This document shows positions 35,731-48,136 of a stretch of 64,000 bases of DNA, in pieces. Below the pieces are notes generated by a model that saw nothing but the letters and a program-made list of their open reading frames with translations, was not told the origin of the DNA and did not search any database. This stretch comes from Rhyacophila brunnea (taxonomy: Eukaryota; Arthropoda; Insecta; Trichoptera; Rhyacophilidae). Position numbers and translations under genes: made by a program. Where the stretch lies: NCBI GenBank assembly GCA_022495005.1, contig JAGYXB010000376.1, positions 62,001 to 126,000 on the forward strand, written 5' to 3'. The first letter of the stretch is position 1; each line of letters starts with the position of its first letter.

Positions 35731-37132
35731 ATTAGTTAGTTGGTTGAACACAGAGTTTAGTTAGCCGTAGAATAATAATTAATAATAAAGAAAGAGAGAG
35801 ATATATATATATAAAACACCGTAGAATAACATAATTATATAATGACTACATGTGTATTTTATTTATGAACATTGTTAAGTCAGTTCTTAATAGGGTGATA
35901 TGAGACATGCAGGGGTGGTGTTATAGTAGGTAGGTACAGCTGAAAAACAATATTTGTGAACAATTTGGTCTTCGGTTGAAATATGTATGTTACATTAATT
36001 ATTTAATTGTTAAGATAATATAGCATCCATGTCGATTTTAAAGCAAATCTGGTGTAAGCTTAACTTAGCTTTCTTATAAGATGTTTTGTACTGTTTGCGG
36101 ATTTATAAATGCTAGATTTATTAAGGCCATACACTAAATACTTATTTGCAAGGCATATACTTAATTAAAAAAAAAACTCTATACATATTGGCAATGGTGG
36201 ACTGAAGACACATAATCACCACACTCAGTAAAGTCATTAATTTTACAACCACACTCAACTATTGTCATTTTATCCTTTTTTATTCGATATCTGCAGTACT
36301 ATTGTAGTTCAAATAAATTTTTGCCTGTGTCGCTATTGTTCAGTCTCGTCTTCTTCTCCAGTGCTTAATATTGGGTATAGCTTCTGACATCACGTTCTTC
36401 CCAATACCCACTCGACGTATGCGCAGCTTTCCCACTGTTTTTCTTCCCCATTTATCTATGAAGGTTATTTTTAACATTGTTGATGTAAATATATACCTAC
36501 ATATCATTTAATTATATAGATCTTATCGACTGTCTTTACGTGTCAATAATAATTATTTATTGATACTAATATCAATATCAGCTAAAAATAGTAAATAGTG
36601 TTAATGTATTTATCTACCTACCGTTTTGCAAAGGTCAGTTAGGTTGATTGATAACGATTGATAAGGACAGTCATAAAAAAAGTGAAGTGTAATAAATAAT
36701 AATAAATAATATATTTTTGTAGGTTATAACATATTATTATTTAACACGATTACATGAAAAATATTGACTTCACACATATATTTTAAAGTGCATGTAGGTA
36801 CATTTTTATACAAACAATATTACAATTATTGTAATGCATTGTAAACTGTACGCTGTCTGTCTTGTTCTGTAAAATATAAACCATTAACCATCCAAGTCGT
36901 TGGATTGGCCACCCCCACAGCAGTTTTAACAGTAGGTACTATCAATTCCCTCCATTTTCGAAGGTGAATAGCAAGCTGTCACTTTTACTTTGTTGTCCGG
37001 TTTTTCGTCTGGATTTTAGGACTTGGAGGTGAACAAATAACACACCGGAATTGTTTTGGAAACGGCAAGGTATATTTAAGTTAATATTATATAAAAGTTA
37101 CAATTTTAATAATTTATTTTACGGAGGACGAA

Positions 37133-37294
37133 ATGTACGTGTTTGCGATTTTGCTGTTTGCAGCGTTCTGCCCGCCATGTTGTGTTTCGCTTTCAACCAG
37201 AAGCATTGTCAAAAAGGCGACGTTGCAAATATTTTTTAACCGTCATAAGCTACGGCATTGCCGGCTCTATTATTTTTATTATTTATTTTCGTAA
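37133..37294 (+). CDS. Possible small secreted-protein exon, very uncertain
   Basis: An ATG in good context (acgaaATG) opens MYVFAILLFAAFCPPCCVSL, which looks like a signal peptide: short polar start, hydrophobic core, then small/Cys residues. A basic stretch (STRSIVKKATLQIFFNRHKL) and a stop after 53 residues follow. No homolog is recognised and no convincing splice donor follows. In AT-rich DNA a hydrophobic frame of this size can arise by chance. If real it would be the first exon of a gene for a small secreted protein. Confidence 0.12.
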   Translation: MYVFAILLFAAFCPPCCVSLSTRSIVKKATLQIFFNRHKLRHCRLYYFYYLFS

Positions 37295-39320
37295 TCAGCG
37301 CTTTACTATTTGTTGGATTTGATACCGACTCGGGCCTCTCTAGATACACAGAGATATCCCCAAATGGGGACCATACGGGGGTGTAACAGTAACTACTTAT
37401 CTGTATATATTGTTATATTCAGTAATAATATATCTCAATTTCCATTCTCATGAAACAATAGAAGATTTACTGATAAGTTATTTCAGATACAAAGGTTTTA
37501 TCGCAAGGTGTTTGGTAAATTTTCCACTATATTTGGTTGTAAAATGTAAATCGTGTAGTGTGTACCACTAAAGTAACACGGGACGATTGCAAAAGTCCTC
37601 CTACTGGACAGTAACGGATTTGCCGAGCCGAAAATGTATACCTTAAATTCCATACATACCTACGACGTACCTATACCGGGTACCTAGTCAGTCTCTAGCC
37701 ACGGATAATATGGTTTTTTGCGTGGAGCGCAATAAATTGTTTTTGAAGTGAAAAATAAATTTTCACTTCATTCATTCATGATCCATTTCAAAAAATATTA
37801 ATTCATAAAAACGTGTGCTAGCTATCTAAGAAAGAATAAAACATATCTGAAGTATGTAGGTAGCAGTAACGTGCGGTAAATTTTGAGATTGGGAATAGTC
37901 TTCTTTATAAGTGGTTTTGTTTATCAAAAAAGAAAATTTATTGTTTATCTATCAAGAGTCCGGGTACCGTATGAAGCTTGACAAAAAAAAAGAGTTAAAC
38001 CTGAATAATCTGTCGAGTTTGTAGGAAAATGTAAATGCCATTATTATTCCCTGTCTTTTCATCCAACAAATTAACGTCAAGTTTCACAATGACCAACATA
38101 TAAATACCATAACAGCTGTGTATAATATTTATATTAGGTATTTTTCTTTTAATATTTAAATTGCCACGGTTTATTACAAAATAATTGCTATTTTTAATCT
38201 TTTGATATTTTATGTGAATGCGCCGTACACAGCATTTATGAACCGTACGCCACTGGTATAGTATATGTATATATAGTGAATACAATAAAATAAGGTAAAT
38301 TTTATTTTGGGTAAATTATTTTAAAAAAACATATTTGATTATGTATTTAGGTACACTAAGCATCGATATCATTATTCATTGCATACATAAATATTATTTT
38401 TGTTTTCAGTGATAAACAATTAGTCGCTATTGACACTTCAGGTACATATTTCTTCCAATGACTTCCATTTTTTGACAAAGCGCAACTGTTTTCAATATCA
38501 TATCAAAAGATGTCCGAAATGCATGTCAAGGACCATGCGCAGCCATCTCGAAAGAGAAAACAAAATAATTAATTATGACCAGTTTTTTTCTTCAACAAAG
38601 CCAAAGCCCTGCACATAAATAACATATTAATATTAAACGTATTTTGTAACTAACGATATAAAAAATATATATTTTTCGCCCATCTTTGCAACGTTTGCAA
38701 CCGATTGATGTCGCTACCTATTATACTTATAGCATACTACAATACAGTGTCATTTAAAATTTAATATCTAGAATCTAGATGAAAACAGCATCTTTGTTTC
38801 GCAAACTGAATATTGATCATTTTTTTCGCACTCGACCAAGCTATAGGCATGTCTAACTTCAAGTAGGCTGGGTTTCACTATCCAGTGTCAAAACTGACAG
38901 TGCTTACCAGGCAGTACCACAATCTCATTATCATTATTCAACTTGAACAAACGTATTATGTTTCTTACTTACTTCTCAATATCTCAATCTCAATATTCTC
39001 CTACTTTGCAAAGAGCCTACTGCGCGACGGTAAAGGGAACTACGCCTCAGTTTAAAGTGTTTGGTTACATATGTTCTCTTTCTCATACTGATACGGCAGG
39101 TCGTTAATGATGCCATAGAATCAAATAATATCTACAACTAGATCTCGCGGATATCTTCATCTTCTTGGTTAATTTTAACGTTTTCACGTATTAAGGACAT
39201 AAAAATAGTAATAATTAATTCTCCCCCTTCACAATCTTAATGAATTAATCATATAATTATTTAAAAATAAATCAGTGGGTACTTACTCTTTCATTGGTTT
39301 TATTTACAAAATGTATGTAC

Positions 39321-39394
39321 CTATATCTACCGATAATTATTGATATTCAAAGACTAACTATATCTACCGATAATTATTGATATTCAAAGACTAA
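39321..39394 (+). repeat. 37-bp tandem duplication
   Basis: Two consecutive exact copies of a 37-bp unit beginning CTATATCTACCGATAATTAT. A local replication-slippage type duplication. Confidence 0.8.
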
Positions 39395-40434
39395 AAATGA
39401 ATTGGGAAAATAATATCGGTTTGTCTTTTATAATGATCGAATTTTACTAAAGCAGTCGTTGTGAGTGTTAACTGAATAAAAAATGGTTTACCCAATATAT
39501 AGCAATACAGCGTGTACACAAAAAAAACATTTAACTAGCCAACGTATTATTATGATGTTTTGTATTCGCGTAATAGCGTTTTTGCTTGATATTCTCAATA
39601 AAACAAATTGTCTAAAAAATGCCATTATGATAAAAATTATAATTGTGCGCTTTGGATGTTTGCCATAGAATCGTGATGATGACGAGCTGAGCTTCCCGCC
39701 CACGTAAAGCGAGGAGCTTGTCGAAGAATAGGATATTATGTATGCCACGTTTCAAGGTCGAGTGTTATTATTTTTAGTGCGCTCTGTAGAGCGGTGTTCC
39801 CCAACTATTTATATTGGTCTGCTATCAACGCTATGAACGTAGCTCAACAGTTTTTTTTTAATATTATAATCCGATCGCTAATTGAGTATGATATAACACT
39901 TTAACAACGACATACCCAACGTGTTTACTTTGTATATACCTAAGTCTGAATTCTATCCATCTACCTATTGTGGGTGCGGTGAGATACAAGCCACCGATAT
40001 AATTCGACTGGCAATGGAGCTAAAAAAATCGAAGGTATCTTATCTCACTGCCGTTTTTTACGACCCGGTGGCGTTTTGCCAAACCTTAGGTACCCACCGG
40101 AAAGGCAATGGAGTTGTCGCGGCTGTATCAATGTAGCTTTTGGCGAGAACATTTCTATGCCCGTCATCCAGAGTATAATGCCTTATTATGCACATCAAAA
40201 TATAATTAAATACTATTTTTATTCGGTTCATTAATATTTTAAAATCAAGTGTAAATATTGGTGTTTAAAACCACACTTTTGATATAAACTTATTTATTTA
40301 TTGTGAGTGAATGAATACCTACTTACATAATATTGCCGTCAGTGGTGTGCTTAATACTTTTTAATCCACTTGGATCTTGGATGCCGGCAGGCTGTAAGCC
40401 AATATAATACTTAGTACAGGCACAAAGCCATAGG

Positions 40435-40560
40435 TAAGGATGTCACATCGAAGAACATTATTATATCGGTACCGTATCGAAACGAAAGAAAGTATCGATG
40501 ATTAGGTATTGAATCTAAAAAAAAAAGTATTGATACTTGGTATCAGTATCATTAAAAAGA
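40435..40560 (+). repeat. TATCGGTACCG dispersed repeat, copy 2
   Basis: Carries GATGTCACATCGAAGAAC, TATCGGTACCGTATCG and AGTATTGATACTT in the same order as the copy at 21884-21975. Probably a decayed MITE end. Confidence 0.45.
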
Positions 40561-41814
40561 TGCGTTAAAGAGTAAAAATCGAAGGTTGAAAGCATAAGAT
40601 GTGTGAAAAACTAAACAATTTCACATGATTTTCACAAAATTTTCTAAATGTGTTGTCTTTGGCTTTGTCCATTTCTTTATGGGTGGTATTAGTATTAGAC
40701 CATCAAAGATGTTTTGTCAAATGTTGTATTGCATTATTTTATAAAATACAAGATAGCATATTACAATGCGTAAAATAGGTATTTTATAAGAGGTCAGTGT
40801 AAAAAAAATGGGCAACAAAGAATGTAAATATTGGCTTGTACTTATAACAACCAAAAAAAGTGCATTTTAGGCGTTAAATACATAATTTATTTATTCTTGT
40901 TAAGAGTTGTTTGTTACATTGTTTAATGTAAGTATTTATATCGAAATGTATTAAAACTTATTTAAAAATATTACCTATACCATACGTAAGTATTTTATAA
41001 TAATATTGTGCGCTTACAATATTCACTACACGCCATGACATTTTTTCATACACCTTTTTATTCTAATACATATAACACTGTTCGATCTATTTTGTACACC
41101 AACGGTTAGGATGAATATAAGGTTCATAGATGTTTCTTACAAAATTCGTATATCTCTTGAATTATTTATACTTACCTGTAAGTAGTTAACAAAATGTCCT
41201 ACCATTGAGTTTCGTCTCTTCCTACCTTCGGAGCAGGGTCTCGAATTTTCAGATGAATAAATTATTATTAAAACTATTTATAGCTTCGTTTACCGCTCTA
41301 AAAGTTTTCCCAGTCCAGCTCTAGCAGCGCTGAAAAATAGCATTCTATTTTTTTCAGTTGTTGCTAGGCATATTTTTAAAAACATTGTAAATTTGTCTTA
41401 GGCCCATTCAAATATACACAATGTTTTGAATTATATAATAAAATGTGGCACGCTCGAGCCACTTTCGACACATTAATAACAATTTGTAGCGTTCCATCAG
41501 TTGCCAATTTATTTCAAATATAATAATATTTACGTGTGTATTTTTTTTATTTTTCTCTCGTTCATGAAATCATGCTTGTGCTCCAAATAATCTTTATGTT
41601 TTTTTCGTGGCTGTGATTCCACAAGATGATACGTAATACTGCGTAATGGTAAAATACAATATCTCTATTCTGAGATTGCTTATCAGACCAGGTAAATAGT
41701 TCGCTTATTTTTATTTTTCTCACGTTTATTGAGACTACGATGTTTATTTATGACTGTATGTATAAAGAATATTCATTAATTCATATCTCTACGGGAAAGG
41801 TTAAACGGTTATTT

Positions 41815-42090
41815 TATTTTTAAAAAAGGTTACACCCTGTCCATGACGACGCTAACCCCTTAAAATGGAAATCTTTATCTAAAGTTTTTTTTACAATACA
41901 GTGATACGAACAGGAAATAATCTGAGGGGATAGGGCAATGCTGTAAGGTGGGTGGTTTACCTGCTGAAATTCGCATCCTACACGTAAAGATATTGTGTAC
42001 TGGGGCTTTGTCGTAAAGGCGCAGTACGCTTGATTTGAGCGTTCCACCTTAACGGACTTCCTAGAAAACAGTTGCCATGACCTTTGGCGT
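41815..42090 (-). pseudogene. mariner transposase C-terminal relic
   Basis: On the minus strand, a piece reading KVMATVF near 42080 is followed by GCEFQQVNHPPYSIALSP and, after a one-base frame change, SDYFLFVSLYCKKNF. HPPYSP.LSPSDY.LF is the hallmark around the third catalytic Asp of mariner transposases. The order matches a mariner C-terminal half. It has at least one frameshift and several stops. It differs from the 27.9-kb relic, which keeps another part of a related enzyme. Confidence 0.7.
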
Positions 42091-42150
42091 ATTCCAGTAA
42101 AAGACGTTGATCAACAGAGTTTTTGTGCATCACATTATGTGATAGATCAT

Positions 42151-42494
42151 AATTTAGGCCAATTCAATGTCCGCTTTTAAAACAATACCCCACTTGTCTC
42201 ATATTTGGCCACTTGGTTCTGCTTTCCTGCTTTAATCATAGTGATATGACATCCAATCTCCAAGCTTTTATTTTGGTCTATATATCCCCAGCACAACGTG
42301 TAAAACGCCTGGATGAAGAAGAAATTTAGGCCAATTCAATGTCCGCTTTTAAAACAATACCCCACTTGTCTCATATTTGGCCACTTGGTTCTGCTTTCCT
42401 GCTTTAATCATAGTGATATGACATCCAATCTCCAAGCTTTTATTTTGGTCTATATATCCCCAGCACAACGTGTAAAACGCCTGGATGAAGAAGA
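42151..42494 (+). repeat. Perfect 172-bp tandem duplication
   Basis: Two head-to-tail copies (42151-42322 and 42323-42494) beginning AATTTAGGCCAATTCAATGT and ending CCTGGATGAAGAAGA appear identical base for base. The lack of any difference means a very recent event or an assembly artefact. Confidence 0.9.
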
Positions 42495-42645
42495 GCTGGT
42501 GGGGTTACAACTGGAAGGCCTCACAGATGACAGCGCGAGCGGATCACGTCCTATTGGACGTGATATAGTGTCCTTGCACATTGACCTCAAAAACGCCGGT
42601 AGGTACACCGTGAGCCCTGAAAAGTGGCGCCACTTTTTCTTTTAG
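42313..42645 (+). other. Unrecognised 110-codon frame
   Basis: The frame spans the second unit of the tandem duplication and continues into a non-repetitive, better balanced part: LDEEELVGLQLEGLTDDSAS, GSRPIGRDIVSLHIDLKNAG, RYTVSPEKWRHFFF. This last part has a protein-like composition and GC content above the surroundings. I do not recognise it. It could be a remnant of a mobile element gene or an exon of an unknown gene. Confidence 0.2.
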
Positions 42646-42932
42646 TGCATTGATGCGTCACAGGCACAGCCGTTTGTGTGTGGCATTTCTATGAAAATGC
42701 TAATGTTTAAGGGCTCTTCTGCCACTCACTGCGTTTAGATTATACGAAATAGATTAAAAAAAAATAACTGATTACTATTATATCGATAGGTATGTATGTT
42801 TGCGATATCAGAGCACGTTGCAAAACTGTACATAGTCCCTAATATCCGCGCCTATCCTTAAGAGGCCAATATAGGCAACTTAGATTGCGTCGTCTACACT
42901 CGACAGTATCCATACATAATAATACGTCATAT

Positions 42933-43170
42933 CTTTCGACCATGCCCGATCCTAATATGATCATATATGGGCCTCCACAGAGTAGAGGTTTGTATTGACA
43001 GATTTTGTTTTTACGAGAAATGGATGTCAGCCACTTGCTCAATCTATTAGGTCCATACCCTGACACACACAAATTGAAAAACAATATGTGTACTTGCCAG
43101 ACCCAGGATTCGAACCTGGGACCCACGGCTTTGTAGTCCAACGCTTAAGCCGCGCGGCCTCCGTGGGTGG
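42933..43170 (-). mobile_element. tRNA-derived SINE, family 1, copy 2 (best preserved)
   Basis: On the minus strand it starts CCACCCACGGAGGCCGCGCG, contains the B-box stretch CCCAGGTTCGAATCCTGGGT and the family body (TATGGACCTAATAGATTGAG). The exact direct repeat TACGTCATAT flanks it (42923-42932 and 43171-43180), proving the boundaries and insertion by target-primed integration. It is 238 bp and the reference for the two other copies. Confidence 0.9.
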
Positions 43171-43180
43171 TACGTCATAT

Positions 43181-44421
43181 AGCATGTAATAAATGTACGA
43201 AAAAAAAGTCAGTGGCCCAGAACAAATCCGGCCAAAATTAGCAACTCTCGATGGTGTCTATTGCAAAGATAATCCAGATGGTTCTGCATCGCGGTCTCAG
43301 AATAAGATTTAAATGTAAGAGAAACAGAGGACTCTTTTCAAATTTCCTACTTATATGTAGATTGTAGAGATAGATATACGGCGAATATCGCATTTCGCGC
43401 GTTCGTATGGTTGAAGTGTTGAAGGTATTTGGCGACATGTAGCATCATTCACCGGTTCAGACCATCGTGTAGGACAGTGGCTCTTCGATATTTCTGCTGA
43501 CAATGAGTCTTTCTAAATTGTGGCCAAAGAACTGCAGAACTTTTTGAAGACATGTGTATGGTGTACCTACATAATATTAGATTGCGGAATATATTTATTT
43601 TAAATCCTAATTTATCAAAAGGTATAATAGGTATAATACTGAAGCTAAGTATAAAGTTAGTAAAAAAGATTGTTTCTTTCTCTTCATATATGTAGTCTTA
43701 CATCACTATGTGGGCTTTGACCTGTATCATCCGCCTACACCCAATTCTATTTAAATGAACTCAAATGCAGTTCTGACACACCTACCTACTTAATTTAAAT
43801 TATAATCTGATTGTAATATAATAATAAGTATATAATAATAATGCAATAAGTATAATAATATATAAAACAATGCATAATAGTTATTGGACGCAGTTACACG
43901 CAAACGATCTAACCCACATTAGACGAATTTCGAGAAATACCTACTTATATATTGTTACAATCTTACGTACTATAATTGAAAACAAAATTCTATTGTTTTG
44001 TGATTATACTTGAATATGCCATAATAATTATTTGTTTTAGATTTTTAGTTATATTATTAGTTATACAAAGATTTTGTATTACACTATAATTCCATTGATG
44101 CTTTATTTTTAAATTGTTAATAATTACGAATTACTTCAGTGTTCAGTGAAAAATCGACTCAACATTTAAAAAAATGGGATAGTGCGTTTAGTAGGTTTGC
44201 GAGCAGTGAAAAACCAGCATACCTGCTCAAAGTTATATGGGATAAGTTTTGTGGTTTTTACGTAGGTAAGTACATTGAAACATTTATTGAGTGTAATAAT
44301 TTCAACTGAAGGTATTAGAAATTCAATTAAGTACTTACATGATATTGTGTCTTGTAAAACAAATTATACAGCATACATAATTCGGGACGACTTAGAACCA
44401 TACATATTAGAAAAAAATATT
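43181..44421. other. No gene seen
   Basis: Short frames only. The part from 43200 to 43560 is less AT-rich but matches nothing known to me. Confidence 0.35.
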
Positions 44422-44495
44422 GGTGCTGGGCGGGACTGAGATTCGCATTCATCGGATTACGCCCAATGTGCTTTACCAATTTAGCTACCCGCACC
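44422..44495 (-). mobile_element. tRNA-like SINE head, family 2 (tRNA pseudogene alternative)
   Basis: On the minus strand a 74-nt tRNA-like sequence begins GGTGCGGGTAGCTAAATTGG and ends CCCGCCCAGCACC. The first five bases GGTGC pair with GCACC. An A-box (TAGCTAAATTGG) is clear, and the T-arm (GAATCTCAGTCCCGCC) has lost the GTTC core. It continues into a T-rich segment and other decayed sequence. SINE or tRNA pseudogene is more likely than a working tRNA. Confidence 0.55.
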
Positions 44496-44749
44496 ATACC
44501 TAACCGCGATTGAATTAACCAATAACTAAGCTTCTGCGTTATGAATGTTCAATAAAAAATGCTACATTCTTAATTCTTGTAAGTAGGTAGGTACATACTT
44601 ATATTATTCATTGAATAAAAAATGAGTATTATTATACTCATGTACTTTGTTTCTAAATAAGTGTTGTATCGAAATGAAATGTCGGATAGTTAAAATGTCA
44701 TTGAGAATACTATGGATAGAATAAAGGGAGCGGGTAACCTTCTGGGTGA

Positions 44750-44805
44750 GGCTGTAATAAGGTATAATTCTCGAGTGTGGAGAAATATGGGATAAACTTA
44801 AAGAC
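44750..44805 (+). repeat. CTCGAGTGTGGA dispersed repeat, copy 1
   Basis: Contains CTCGAGTGTGGAGAAATATG followed by GGATAAACTTAAA, matched in inverse orientation at 51115-51170. Family unknown. Confidence 0.45.
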
Positions 44806-45768
44806 GTTTGTATCATAATATGTATTGTGACAGAGACGAAACCAGCATTCAATATTGGTGATATTTGGGAAAATTTAGCGAGGTTTGTATTTCTTACATT
44901 TTGTGGCCTGATTAAATGATAAATAAAATTTGGTTTCAAAGTCGTAGTGTATAACAACTAGGTTTCGTGTTTACATATCATTAATCTGTTCTTGTGGGAA
45001 TAAATCTTTGGTGACCCTTGAAAAATGTGGGTGTGTACGTTTTTGCGTAACTACGCCCGTTTATGTAATAGATTTAAACCGATTTTTCCTCTTATTATTT
45101 TGAAATCGTTCGCTTCGTGTTTAATAATAAACTTAATATTGTATCAGTTATTGAAACCGTGCTAATAAATAACAAAGGCCGCGAAAATGGCTCCTTTCTC
45201 TTATTTCCATCTTGTGAAAAAAAATATAAAATTTGGAAACTTTTGACTCATTTGGACTAGATTCATTCGCTCGTGTGCCACTTGCCTGTTTATTAATCGA
45301 TTGTTTTGGATTTCACCTAACTGAGCGATCATTTAATTCATTGAATGTATTGACACTTTCCAAATAGAATAGGTAGGCAGTTATAATCAAATTAAAGACA
45401 TCGTCTTTACAACCGAAAAGGATATGAAATTTGTATTTATTTACAAACGACACATGCACAAAATATAAAACACCATAGTAAAACAGAGCACGCAGAACAA
45501 TAACAATAAAATATTCCAGTCTGGTAAAATGTAATATAATATATTATAACAAAATATTTATCGAACATACATCATTTGAAAACATCTCATACATATACCC
45601 ACTAGCTAGTGACTAGACACTCGGCGGGACTTTGGGATGAGATGTTTTCAAATTATGTACCGTTCAATATAGTTATAGAATGTTACATTCTTAAATCTTG
45701 TGAGTTTTTCGTTCAATAAAAGAAATGGTTTATTAAAATATTTAAATACGTAATTAAGTTGGACGGGC

Positions 45769-45895
45769 ATCCTTAATTGGAAAAGCACACTAGCGCGAAT
45801 ACAGCGGATACATGTTCAAGTCCCGTCGGATGTCGTATTTTATCTACATTTTTTCCCTAGTGTGTATATACATGCGATGTTTTCAAATTATGTAT
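45769..45895 (+). mobile_element. tRNA-related SINE, family 2
   Basis: Contains AAGCACACTAGCGCGAATAC and a B-box-like TGTTCAAGTCCCGTCGG, then GTCGTATTTT and the tail-like TGTTTTCAAATTATGTATG. The same order occurs at 50765-50880. A further tail copy stands at 45640-45660 and an inverted one at 45570-45595, so several copies have hit this locus. Confidence 0.5.
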
Positions 45896-46257
45896 GTTAA
45901 TTATTCAACAATTTATTAAAAACGAAACCCACTTGTATAAATCATTTAATAACTGACCGAACGTTCGAACTATTCAAAATTATAAAGGAAGTAGATTAAA
46001 GGTTATGCCGTGTGGTCAAATAGAGGAGATAAATAATACCCAAATATTTATTTTTATTTTCTAAGGCCAATATGTAATGATTTTCTATTTAATATATTGG
46101 GAGTGTGTAAGTAGTCGTTTTTTTAAATAGCTAGATAGTGATTCTGTCCATGCGTCTGTCTGTGTGGTTAACTGTCCCGGTACGATATATTCAGCCATTT
46201 ATAGTGACATGTTATTTTATTGTTCTTTATAGTTTTTAGCACTAATATACTATTTTC

Positions 46258-46640
46258 TCACGCCGTTGAAGACTTCCTGATCGGTGGCCTTACCTTACCA
46301 CGAGATTCTAAATATTCTACGGCGTGTAGCCAAATCATGGAATAACACCGCCATATGACCATCGCAAGGGTACAAGTCGCGTATGCGAGAAAAAACACTG
46401 AATAGCTGAAACTTCTCCGGGGATGGACGCACCATATTGCAGGACTCCACGATGTGTTCTGTGGTCTGAATCGCAACACGCTTACAAAGTAAGGACCTTT
46501 TCAAGCTCATCCGATTATTGATCTGCAATTAGAATACTTCCCAGTCGCGTCGCCAGATATCCTATTGCTCGCTCTTAGTCTAAAGTACCTTTCCTTCTGC
46601 AATCCCGAAAGGATTCTTCGAGTGATGGCGTTTATTTTGT
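46258..46640 (-). pseudogene. LINE reverse transcriptase C-terminal relic
   Basis: On the minus strand the frame reads LCKRVAIQTTEHIVESCNMV and later LFHDLATRRRIF. C.CG..QT..HI...C is the zinc-knuckle-like tail at the C-terminus of many insect LINE polymerases. Upstream (46530-46620) wording such as WRRDW and RIFWRY-like remains is too broken to place. Related sequence lies at 53000-53215, which shows these are repeats rather than host exons. Confidence 0.6.
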
Positions 46641-46692
46641 GAGACGTTATGCTAGTATATAGCATATCGCAGGAGTTTCGTGCAGTCGTAAT

Positions 46693-47273
46693 TAGAGTTA
46701 GGTATTTCCCAAGAAAATCTCAATCTCGAGATTCGGGATTTCCCGAAATGATGAAATTTTGAATTCTCGAGATTCGGGATTTCCAGAAAAGAATTCTCGA
46801 GATATTGGGAGATTTTAAAAAAAACCTGTAAAAATCCTAAAATCAGTGTAAAAACAGACAAATTCCAAAAAATATGATTTTTTTAAATTATGTTAGAAGA
46901 CAAACAAAATAGAAGTAGGAAAATAAAAATAATTCAAAACATTACTTATTAAAATAGAATTAAAAAAACAGATTAACACAGACTGCCAATCGCTGTGTTT
47001 GACAATCGCGTACACTTTTGAAACACAAAATTCCCTGATGTTGCAAAAATTGTGCTCATTTTGAGTCGCCGTTGGCTTAATTGTGTTTAATGCCCCGATA
47101 TGTCTTTTGAAGTAAATCGTTTTTTCACTTAATATTTGATAATAAAAAAATCCCGACTCCCGAGAAAAGATTCTCGAGATCCGGGATTTCCCGAAATGTA
47201 AAAAATTTCAATTCTCGAGATTTGGGATGGAAAATCTCGAAAAAATCTCGAGAATTCCCGAATCCCAACTCTA
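46693..47273. mobile_element. hAT element, deletion derivative, family A copy 2
   Basis: 581 bp, very similar along its length to 33919-34491. Ends TAGAGTTAGGT and CCCAACTCTA are flanked by perfect 8-bp direct repeats GTCGTAAT (46685-46692 and 47274-47281). It holds the same minus-strand hATC remnant near 46942-47070, with an extra in-frame stop. Confidence 0.92.
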
Positions 47274-47281
47274 GTCGTAAT

Positions 47282-48128
47282 GGTACGAAATAATATATAA
47301 TATCAGTTGTATTATTCACCTTAAGTCCATTGTTCTTGCCAGCTGATAAAGAAAATGGCCACGTATTGAAAAAGGTATTATTATTACATGACATGTATGA
47401 TGTCTTAATAAACTCTTATACAACACGTCAAAACTTTATTTATTTAGTATTAAACATAACGTTTACGCTTCGTTGTTCGTTTTTAACACAGCTGATGCAA
47501 TTCGATGTTTATACTCGTACAAACAAAACCGCAGACAAAACATAATAAAATACGCATCACGTCGTTGAAAAACCTCTTATGTGCGACATAAGTATTTCGC
47601 AGTTGATTCCGAAAGTTAATTTTTTAATGAAAAAGTGAGGTAAATTCCGAACAAATAAATAGTTTAATAATCGTAATTTAATATACTGCTAACAGAGAAA
47701 TACATTTTTGTAATTTGATCAATATTTTCTACTTATAATACATAGTTAAATATTTCTGTAACATTTTTTTCGTTTTGACTGTTACGAGGTATTTTGTAGG
47801 CCGTTGATGTACGTATTATGGACATGAGAAAGTTTAAAATGTTTTATAGTTTTATGGTAGTATTAAGTCACATTATGGATCGTCAATTGTCAATCATTCG
47901 ATTTGCATGTAAACATTTAACAATGATGTATTTTCAATACTTAGTAATACAATGAACTATGAATCATTTTACTATAACTAAATGAAAATAATGTTAATAC
48001 CTAGTTGTAAATTTTTAATACCTAGGTACTTACAATTGCTGTCGTCTTGGAGAAGTGATTCACAAACTTTTTTGGGTTTGTGGAACTCTTTGAAATATTT
48101 TGTAAAATCTCGGTGATTTACAAGAGAC
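47282..48128. other. No gene seen
   Basis: AT-rich sequence between two hAT-type insertions; short frames only. Confidence 0.4.
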
Positions 48129-48136
48129 GTCCAAAG

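Larger units (their letters stand above)
34500..41814. other. Long stretch without a recognised gene
   Basis: AT-rich; contains the repeats listed separately and short frames of chance type. Nothing here matches a known protein. The only frame with a hint of function is the short signal-peptide-like one at 37133-37294. Confidence 0.4.

Noticed and set aside
43083..43170. A working tRNA gene (CCCAGGTTCGAATCCTGGGT on the minus strand)
   Set aside because: The tRNA-like head continues into a shared repeat body and is flanked by a 10-bp target duplication; related copies lie at 10460 and 55510. It is a SINE.
44604..44957. 117-codon minus-strand frame as a gene
   Set aside because: Composition is that of AT-rich random sequence (Ile, Tyr, Asn, His) with no domain, and it overlaps a dispersed repeat.
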